Below, in pieces: positions 14,985 through 20,448 of a DNA stretch of 20,448 nt; within the stretch, counting starts at the first letter, position 1, and the number at the start of each line of letters is the position of its first letter. The translations under genes and the position numbers were made by a program. Under the pieces are notes generated by a model. That model was not told the DNA's origin. It did not search any database and worked only from the letters and a program-made list of their open reading frames with translations. Origin of the DNA: Hyphomicrobiales bacterium (GTDB lineage: Bacteria > Pseudomonadota > Alphaproteobacteria > Rhizobiales > Devosiaceae); NCBI GenBank assembly GCA_026989045.1, contig JALSJY010000089.1:1-20448 (forward strand), read 5' to 3'.

Positions 14985-15917
14985 ATGATTATTACTTGTC
15001 CAAATTGCCACACAAAATATCAAATTGCTCAAAAGGCCATTGGCTCTGCTGGTCGTAAAGTAATGTGCGCTAGTTGCAATCAGCCTTGGCAGGCAATTGC
15101 TGAAAGTGAAAACGAAGTAAGGCCAAAACCAAAATTAGTTGAGACAAAAAGCGATGACGTTGGTACACAAGATGATGATAAACTATTTGATATTGCTGAT
15201 GAGGCGGCATTAGATGATGAATTTGTTAAAGAAGAGCGTGCGTTAAAAGAAACCACTGCAAACGTTAAGGCTGGTGTAGAATTACCAAGTGATAAAAATA
15301 TAGATAAAAGACGAGCTGAAGATAAACAAGATTCCTCAGCTTTGCCTCAAAATAATGAAAAAGCTAAGACAAAAAAAGTAAAACAGCCAATACAAGCAAG
15401 TGAAGCAGGTTTTACTAAAAGCAAACGACAAAAAGCAATGCAACGACGACAAAATGAAAAGGCAAAAAAACTTCCATTTTGGCGTGCTAAGCAAAACGCT
15501 AGATTTTTCATGGTATTTACTTTGTTAGCAATCATTATTGGTGGTGGTTATTTTAAAACAGATATTGTGCGGGTTTTTCCACAAATGGCAGTGCTTTATG
15601 AAGCTTTTGGCCAAGAGGTTAATGTGTTTGGGCTTGAGTTTAGTGATGTAAAAACGATAAGAAGCATAAGTGATGGAAATGAAAGAATGGAAATTTCTGC
15701 AAAAATTTCAAATATTACAAAATCGCTTGTTGATGTGCCTATAGTTATTGTTAGTATTGTTGATGTTGATGATAATATTTTAATGCAATGGGGCGCAACT
15801 CCTGCTGTGCAGACACTTGAAGCTGGGGAAACTATAAGTTTTAAAACGCAGTTAAATACCGCTCCAGTGGGATCAAAAAGCGTGAATTTATCTTTTGCTG
15901 AAGAATGGAAGAATTAA
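14985..15917 (+). CDS. MJ0042-type zinc-ribbon, single-pass membrane protein with DUF3426-like C-terminus
   Basis: A 310-residue protein of unknown function. Residues 1-35 form a zinc ribbon with Cys5-x2-Cys8 and Cys28-x2-Cys31 (TCPNCHTKYQI, VMCASCNQPW). Residues 40-165 are a hydrophilic, strongly charged, low-complexity linker that turns Lys/Arg-rich towards the membrane. One transmembrane helix covers about 174-192. The remaining 110 residues form a beta-rich domain (SISDGNERMEISAKISN, PIVIVSIVD, LEAGETISFKTQL) of DUF3426 type, predicted to be periplasmic. It sits opposite ftsE and 1 nt before cpdR, a grouping conserved in rhizobia as I recall. This suggests a cell-division or envelope role, but no function is established. 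Confidence 0.85.
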   Translation: MIITCPNCHTKYQIAQKAIGSAGRKVMCASCNQPWQAIAESENEVRPKPKLVETKSDDVGTQDDDKLFDIADEAALDDEFVKEERALKETTANVKAGVELPSDKNIDKRRAEDKQDSSALPQNNEKAKTKKVKQPIQASEAGFTKSKRQKAMQRRQNEKAKKLPFWRAKQNARFFMVFTLLAIIIGGGYFKTDIVRVFPQMAVLYEAFGQEVNVFGLEFSDVKTIRSISDGNERMEISAKISNITKSLVDVPIVIVSIVDVDDNILMQWGATPAVQTLEAGETISFKTQLNTAPVGSKSVNLSFAEEWKN

Positions 15918-15918
15918 A

Positions 15919-16353
15919 ATGGCAAGAATTTTAGTTGCAGAAGATGATGATAATGTGCGTGAATTTGTATATCGTGCGCTTGAATTAAAGGGTCATGAAA
16001 TAATTAAGGCAGAGGATGGCGGTTTGGCAGCTGAAATCATGGAAGAAGAAAATGGTAATTTTGATCTTTTGTTATCAGATATAAAAATGCCTGTGATGGA
16101 CGGGATAGGGCTAGCTTTATCTGTTGGGGCGCAATTTCCTGATGTTACAATTTTGCTTATGACAGGTTTTGCCGATCAGCGTGAGCGAGCGCATGGACTT
16201 GATGCTTTAATTTATGATGTAATAGCTAAACCGTTCACACTTGCTGATTTGTTACAAAAAGTTGATGACGCGCTTGAGCTTAAGCCAGTTGAAATAGTAT
16301 CTCGTGTTCGTCAAGAAATTGCATCAAAACATAAAATTATTTCAAATACTTGA
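15919..16353 (+). CDS. cpdR: CpdR-like single-domain response regulator
   Basis: In Caulobacter, unphosphorylated CpdR primes the ClpXP protease to degrade cell-cycle proteins; phosphorylation by the CckA-ChpT relay switches it off. This 144-residue receiver domain has acidic residues Glu8-Asp9-Asp10, phospho-acceptor Asp54 in SDIKMPVMDG, Thr82 and Lys104. The diagnostic stretch LLMTGFADQRERAHGL, conserved in CpdR proteins, separates it from other receivers. No output domain follows, only about 25 extra residues. The start is the ATG 1 nt after the upstream stop, with GGAAG nearby; an earlier in-frame ATG at 15895 lies inside the zinc-ribbon gene. Its stop is 1 nt from the convergent lysA stop. 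Confidence 0.92.
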   Translation: MARILVAEDDDNVREFVYRALELKGHEIIKAEDGGLAAEIMEEENGNFDLLLSDIKMPVMDGIGLALSVGAQFPDVTILLMTGFADQRERAHGLDALIYDVIAKPFTLADLLQKVDDALELKPVEIVSRVRQEIASKHKIISNT

Positions 16354-16354
16354 T

Positions 16355-17617
16355 TTAGATCCAGCTTGGAACATCATCAAGTGCTATTAACTCAGCAATA
16401 GTTTGGCGCTTTCTAATAATTTCAAACTTATCATCTTTGACTAAAACTTCTGCAATCAATGGTCTTGAATTATATGTTCCTGCCATAACCGCACCATAAG
16501 CACCTGCGTTCATAATGGCTATTAAGTCATCTTGTTTTAGAGAGTTTAAATTGCGTTTTTGGGCTAAATAATCACCAGATTCACAAATGGGCCCAACAAC
16601 ATCAGCCAAGATGGTTTGGCTATTATCTTTTGTTTTTGTCAGAGGTAAAATATCATGATGCGCTTCATAAAGAGTTGGGCGTAACAGGTCATTCATTGCG
16701 GCGTTAACAATGACAAAGTCTTTGCCTGCGCCTTGTTTGATATATTCAACTTTTGTTATCAACACACCAGCATTGCCGACCAACCAGCGCCCCGGCTCAA
16801 GAATTAGTTTGCAATTTAAGGGTGCAATATGGGAGCGCACGATTTTTGCATATTCAAGTAAATCTACAATTGGCTCATTATTGCCGTGTGAAATACCTAA
16901 ACCCCCGCCAATATCAATATGTTCAAGTGAATGACCATTTTCATTAAGTTCGCTAAATAGGCCAGCAAGAAGTGAAATTGCTTCGTTATATGGCTCAAGA
17001 TTTATGATTTGTGAGCCGATGTGCATGTCAAGGCCAATGGCTTTTAGATTGGCGGAGTTTTTGATTTTTTCAAAAACAGTTTTTGCATCAATATAAGGAA
17101 TACCAAATTTATTATCGAATTTGCCAGTTGAAATTTTGGCATGAGTTTTTGCATCAACATCGGGGTTGATACGAACAGAAACGGGGGCGATAACTCCCAT
17201 CTTGTTTGCAACTTTATTTAAGCGTTCAAGTTCAGGCACGCTTTCAAGGTTAAAGCAGTGAATGCCTAACTCTAGGGCGCGTGACATTTCTTTTTCGCTT
17301 TTGCCAACGCCTGAAAAAATAATTTTATTAGCAACAATTCCAGCAGCGTTTGCACGTTCTAATTCGCCAAGTGAAACTATATCAGCGCCTGCGCCAGCTT
17401 TACCAAGTAATGAGATAATAGCTTGGTTTGAATTGGCCTTCATTGCATAGGCAATAAGTGGATTTAAATCAGCAAAAGCAGATTGTAATTGCGCAAAGCG
17501 TTGCTCAATTTCACTTTTAGAATAGCAATAAAATGGTGTGCCGATTTCTTTTGCTATGTCAGCCAAATTTACTTGCTCGGCGTGTAAAGCGCCTTTTTTA
17601 TACTCAAAACCACTCAT
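16355..17617 (-). CDS. lysA: Diaminopimelate decarboxylase
   Basis: LysA is a PLP enzyme that decarboxylates meso-diaminopimelate to lysine, the last step of lysine synthesis. The 420 residues carry the PLP lysine Lys60 in YAMKANSN, the HIGSQI strand, the phosphate-binding GGGLGI loop, ILEPGRWLV, the active-site Cys in GPICESGDYLA, and NAGAYGAVMAGTYNSRP near the end. All match the fold-III decarboxylase family and the length is normal. Its ATG directly follows the argH stop (TAAATG), so translation is probably coupled. There is no lysine riboswitch, since no leader exists between the genes. Confidence 0.96.
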   Translation of the reverse strand: MSGFEYKKGALHAEQVNLADIAKEIGTPFYCYSKSEIEQRFAQLQSAFADLNPLIAYAMKANSNQAIISLLGKAGAGADIVSLGELERANAAGIVANKIIFSGVGKSEKEMSRALELGIHCFNLESVPELERLNKVANKMGVIAPVSVRINPDVDAKTHAKISTGKFDNKFGIPYIDAKTVFEKIKNSANLKAIGLDMHIGSQIINLEPYNEAISLLAGLFSELNENGHSLEHIDIGGGLGISHGNNEPIVDLLEYAKIVRSHIAPLNCKLILEPGRWLVGNAGVLITKVEYIKQGAGKDFVIVNAAMNDLLRPTLYEAHHDILPLTKTKDNSQTILADVVGPICESGDYLAQKRNLNSLKQDDLIAIMNAGAYGAVMAGTYNSRPLIAEVLVKDDKFEIIRKRQTIAELIALDDVPSWI

Positions 17618-19003
17618 TTATTTATTATCCAATTTTTTTTGCCAAGTTTTCACCTGCGCTAAAATATTGTTTGGTGCTGTGCCGCCATAAGAAGTGCGTG
17701 AGGCTACGGAATTTTTAACTGATAGGATCGAAAAAATCCGATCATCAATACGTTTATCAATTTTTTGAAAATCTTTGAGAGAAATTTCTTCAAGCTTGAT
17801 TTGTTTTTTTTCTGCCAAGGCAACTGCCTGACCAGTGATATGATGTGCATCTCTAAATGGTACATTTGCTTCACGCACTAACCAATCGGCAATATCGGTG
17901 GCGGTTGAAAATCCAATGCCTGCTGCATCATTCATTGCTTGTTTATTCACTGTTAGATCGGCAACCATGCCCGCCATTGCAGCAAGGGCAAGCGAGAGGT
18001 TATCTAGCGCATCAAAGGCGACTTGTTTATCTTCTTGCATATCTTTTGAATAGGCAAGCGGCAGGCCTTTCATCACTATCATAAGTGATGTGTGAGCGCC
18101 CATAATGCGGCCAATTTTGGCGCGGATTAACTCAGCGGCATCGGGATTGCGTTTTTGTGGCATGATTGATGAGCCAGTAGAAAATTGATCTGATAATTGC
18201 ACAAATTTAAATTGTGCTGATGACCAAATCACCAATTCTTCAGCAAATCTTGATAAATGCATTGCGCAAATAGAAGCTGCTCCTAATGTTTCAAGCACAA
18301 AATCTCTGTCGGATACTGCATCAAGTGAATTCGCGGTTGGGCGAGAGAAGCCTAATTCTTTAGCTGTCATTTCTCTATCGATAGGAAAAGATGTGCCAGC
18401 AAGGGCGGCTGAGCCAAGTGGGCATTCATTCATTCTAGTCCTTGCATCTTTTAGACGAGATTTATCACGATCTAGCATTTCAACATAGGCAAGCAGATGG
18501 TGGCCAAAGGTTACTGGCTGGGCGCTTTGCAAGTGAGTAAAGCCGGGCATTATTGTGTTGGCATTTTCTTTTGCACGAATTATTAAAGCAGATTGCAAGT
18601 CGCTTATTTGCTCAATCAGCATATCTGCGCTTTGGCGCATATATAGTTTGAAATCTGTTGCCACTTGGTCGTTGCGAGAGCGCGCGGTGTGCAGCCGCTT
18701 CGCAGGCTCGCCAATGAGTTCTGCAAGCCTATTTTCAATATTCATGTGAATATCTTCAAGCTCTGTGCTGAAAGTAAACTTATTTTGTTCAATTTCTTTG
18801 CTGATTGCCTCTAGCCCTTTTTGAATTGCTAGATTATCATCATTTGAAATAATACCAGTTTTTGCTAGCATATTTGCATGTGCAATTGAGCCAGCAATAT
18901 CTTGGGAATATAGTCTTTTGTCGAAATCAATCGAAGCATTTATTTCTTGCATGATTGCGTTTGGAGAAGAGGCGAAACGTCCGCCCCACATGCGATTACT
19001 CAT
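17618..19003 (-). CDS. argH: Argininosuccinate lyase
   Basis: ArgH splits argininosuccinate into arginine and fumarate, the final step of arginine synthesis. The 461-residue protein starts with the typical MWGGRF and has HTARSRNDQVATDFKLY, HLQSAQPVTFGHHLL, and the fumarase/aspartase-superfamily signature GSSIMPQKRNPD, whose flexible loop holds the catalytic serine (Ser278-Ser279). Length and motif order are standard. GAGG precedes the ATG by 8 nt. It heads a two-gene unit with lysA and diverges from the tlpA-like gene across only 42 bp, so both promoters must be packed into that gap or overlap the coding starts. Confidence 0.97.
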   Translation of the reverse strand: MSNRMWGGRFASSPNAIMQEINASIDFDKRLYSQDIAGSIAHANMLAKTGIISNDDNLAIQKGLEAISKEIEQNKFTFSTELEDIHMNIENRLAELIGEPAKRLHTARSRNDQVATDFKLYMRQSADMLIEQISDLQSALIIRAKENANTIMPGFTHLQSAQPVTFGHHLLAYVEMLDRDKSRLKDARTRMNECPLGSAALAGTSFPIDREMTAKELGFSRPTANSLDAVSDRDFVLETLGAASICAMHLSRFAEELVIWSSAQFKFVQLSDQFSTGSSIMPQKRNPDAAELIRAKIGRIMGAHTSLMIVMKGLPLAYSKDMQEDKQVAFDALDNLSLALAAMAGMVADLTVNKQAMNDAAGIGFSTATDIADWLVREANVPFRDAHHITGQAVALAEKKQIKLEEISLKDFQKIDKRIDDRIFSILSVKNSVASRTSYGGTAPNNILAQVKTWQKKLDNK

Positions 19004-19045
19004 ATAATTGCCTCATAAAAATAAAGACCAAAGTGAACTTATTAA

Positions 19046-19720
19046 ATGACAAAAATCACCAAACAAGCGATTAAAAATAATAAAAAACAAATGATCCTAA
19101 TCATTGGAGCAGTTGTAATTATCTTAGGTATAGCTTTGACTTTGCTGCTTAGCAATATTTCGTTTTTTAAAGAAGCAAAAATTGATCTTATGCAGTGTGA
19201 AACTCAGCCTTTAGCACAGCAGGCACTTGAAAAAGTAATGAATGAAGATGTTAAATCTTTGCTTATCACTGCAAATGGGCGCGGGTATGCAGATATGGAG
19301 TTTAATGACGAAAATTCTAACATTACTAATATTGCAGCTTTTGAGGGAAAGCCATTATTGGTGAATTTTTGGGCTACTTGGTGCGGACCATGCCGTGAGG
19401 AAATGCCATCAATTGATAATTTAGCGGTTACATATAATAAAGATGAGTTTGAAGTTATTACGATAAATCTTGATAGTGGTAAAAAGGCTAAAGAAAAATC
19501 GCAAGCTTTTCTTGATGAAATTGGCGCCAAGAATTTAACGCTTTATGCTGATCCAACTTATAAGGCGTTTGATTTGTTAAAGGCTAATGGGGTGGCACTT
19601 GGACTGCCTGCTACTTTATTGCTTGATAAAAAAGGTTGTGAAATTGCGGTTTTACAAGGTCCTGCTGAGTGGGATAGCAAGGGAGCGATTGAAATTATTG
19701 ATGCGTTGATAGGTTTATAA
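19046..19720 (+). CDS. tlpA: TlpA-like membrane-anchored thioredoxin
   Basis: A 224-residue periplasmic thiol-disulphide oxidoreductase. Residues 16-36 form one N-terminal transmembrane anchor that orients the rest to the periplasm. The thioredoxin fold starts with PLLVNFWATWCGPCREEMP, with redox pair Cys113-Gly-Pro-Cys116, and the cis-Pro loop is GLPATLLLD. Bradyrhizobium TlpA, the best-known relative, reduces copper chaperones and CuA subunits during cytochrome aa3 assembly. The position opposite argH is, as I recall, the usual one in rhizobia, which supports TlpA over CcmG. The ribosome site is weak. Confidence 0.88.
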   Translation: MTKITKQAIKNNKKQMILIIGAVVIILGIALTLLLSNISFFKEAKIDLMQCETQPLAQQALEKVMNEDVKSLLITANGRGYADMEFNDENSNITNIAAFEGKPLLVNFWATWCGPCREEMPSIDNLAVTYNKDEFEVITINLDSGKKAKEKSQAFLDEIGAKNLTLYADPTYKAFDLLKANGVALGLPATLLLDKKGCEIAVLQGPAEWDSKGAIEIIDALIGL

Positions 19721-19725
19721 GCTTT

Positions 19726-19902
19726 TTAAGCTGTTTTATCGATTATTGTGCCTTGACCTGAGGGTGGGGCAGAACGGGCAGCTTGCGCAATCATATCTAT
19801 CATGACTTGTTGCATTTCATTTTGCTTTTTCATGATTTTAATTTGGGCAGTTTGCATAGTTGAGGATTGCTTAACTGCCAGTATATTTGTTGATAATTCC
19901 AT
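19726..19902 (-). CDS. YjfB-like small putative motility protein
   Basis: A 58-residue protein with a predicted amphipathic helix of about 40 residues (NILAVKQSSTMQTAQIKIM, then KKQNEMQQVMIDMIAQAARS), followed by a short Pro/Gly tail. The pattern resembles the YjfB family of small proteins annotated as putative motility proteins, and I recall similar alphaproteobacterial versions ending in APPPGQG...DKTA. GAGG stands 8 nt before the ATG. Longer upstream extension of the frame overlaps the rhomboid gene and is not protein-like, so 19902 is the start. It ends 5 bp from the convergent tlpA stop. The function is unproven. Confidence 0.7.
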   Translation of the reverse strand: MELSTNILAVKQSSTMQTAQIKIMKKQNEMQQVMIDMIAQAARSAPPSGQGTIIDKTA

Positions 19903-19970
19903 TATCTGCCTCAATATTATGATTATTGGTGATTTGAGCATAAAAAAGTAAATATTTATTATAACTTGTG

Positions 19971-20448
19971 TTATCTGCCACCAAGAATGGGAAATTCTTT
20001 GCGCTTTAAGAGCATAACTAATATAACTCCTGAAATAAATCCGCCAATATGTGCCCACCAAGCAACTGGCTCATCTGAGCCGATAAGAACATAAAATAAT
20101 TGAGTTAAAATCCAAAAACCTAACATCCAAAAAGCTGGAATTCTCAATGGGATTGGAATGACGATTTTTGCAATCACGAATAATCTAGCATAGGGAAATA
20201 ATAATACATAAGCGCCCATAACTCCTGCAACAGCGCCAGATGCGCCAATTAATGGGCCATTTGAATCTAAATTCATGTAATAATGCGCTCCAGCTGCAAA
20301 TATCCCACATAAAAGATAAAAAATTAGATAGCGGGTATGGCCAAGCGCATCTTCAATATTGTCGCCAAAAATCCATAAGAACAACATGTTTGAAATAAGG
20401 TGAAGCAAATCTGCATGTAAAAATATATAACTTACAAAGGTTAGCTGC
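19971..20448 (-). CDS. Rhomboid family intramembrane serine protease, 5' end beyond window
   Basis: An intramembrane protease, partial: the frame stays open through the right edge, so the N-terminus is missing. The visible 158 or so residues include the helix FLHADLLHLISNMLFLWIFG with its His/Asn cluster, then the GxSG motif in LIGASGAVAGVMGAY supplying the nucleophilic serine, and the partner histidine in WWAHIGGFISGVIL. Both catalytic residues are present, so it should be active rather than a pseudoprotease. A TTG at 20408 could be mistaken for a start, but the conserved residues upstream of it show the gene continues. The substrate is unknown. The small YjfB-like gene follows 68 bp downstream. 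Confidence 0.93.
   Translation of the reverse strand, partial: QLTFVSYIFLHADLLHLISNMLFLWIFGDNIEDALGHTRYLIFYLLCGIFAAGAHYYMNLDSNGPLIGASGAVAGVMGAYVLLFPYARLFVIAKIVIPIPLRIPAFWMLGFWILTQLFYVLIGSDEPVAWWAHIGGFISGVILVMLLKRKEFPILGGR

Noticed and set aside
17600..17640. Lysine riboswitch or separate promoter for lysA
   Set aside because: The argH stop and lysA start abut with no intergenic DNA, so there is no leader to hold one.
19718..19736. Terminator after tlpA (AGCTT / AAGCT hairpin)
   Set aside because: The stem is only 5 bp and AT-rich, with no clear U-run, so it is too weak to call.
1..20448. CRISPR arrays, prophage, toxin-antitoxin or defence genes
   Set aside because: No regularly spaced repeats, transposase, integrase or defence-type domains are seen; the genes are core metabolism, transport, division and respiration.

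Overview
This window looks like chromosomal DNA from an AT-rich alphaproteobacterium, most like the Hyphomicrobiales (Rhizobiales) in gene content. The pointers are a CpdR-type response regulator next to an MJ0042 zinc-ribbon membrane protein, divergent from ftsE-ftsX-plsC; argH-lysA divergent from tlpA; a short class-A PutA; and polar amino-acid ABC transporter genes. The organism was inferred from gene families and order only; no search was run. The DNA is compact: genes often overlap by 4-8 bp or abut, and no stretch over 300 bp lacks a gene.

Layout. 34-110 is tRNA-Arg(ACG), followed by a GC-rich, hairpin-dense stretch with no credible gene (about 118-310). 366-3319 (minus) is a complete polar amino-acid ABC transporter operon (binding protein, two permeases, ATPase) with a strong stem-loop between the binding-protein and permease genes. 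3479-6610 (minus) is putA, for proline catabolism to glutamate. 6712-6972 (plus) is a SemiSWEET-like small transporter. 6989-9465 (minus) is ubiT-ubiU-ubiV, the O2-independent ubiquinone pathway. 9694-12430 (plus) is moaA-mogA-nnrS (molybdenum cofactor and NO-response genes). 12423-14831 (minus) is ftsE-ftsX-plsC. 14985-16353 (plus) is a zinc-ribbon/DUF3426-like membrane protein followed by cpdR. 16355-19003 (minus) is argH-lysA. 19046-19720 (plus) is a TlpA-like thioredoxin. 19726-19902 (minus) is a 58-codon YjfB-like small protein. 19971-20448 (minus) is a rhomboid protease cut by the right edge.

The most notable part is the ubiT/moaA divergent unit. ubiTUV allows ubiquinone synthesis without oxygen. 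MoaA and MogA make the molybdenum cofactor used by nitrate reductases, and NnrS is linked to nitric oxide. A perfect FNR/CRP-family palindrome (TTGAT-N4-ATCAA, 9501-9514) lies in the 228-bp region between the two arms, so the six genes read as one predicted oxygen-limitation/nitrate-respiration module. The same region holds a tandem AGTG-N2-CACT motif that I cannot assign. UbiU appears to lack one of the four cysteines known to bind the Fe-S cluster in E. coli UbiU and carries an extra CxxC nearby.

I see no CRISPR array, intact insertion sequence, prophage gene or replication origin. Most of the window is ordinary core genome, and I do not claim a wholly new system. The best leads are the anaerobic divergon with its regulatory region, the altered UbiU cysteine set, and the hairpin-rich DNA behind tRNA-Arg.
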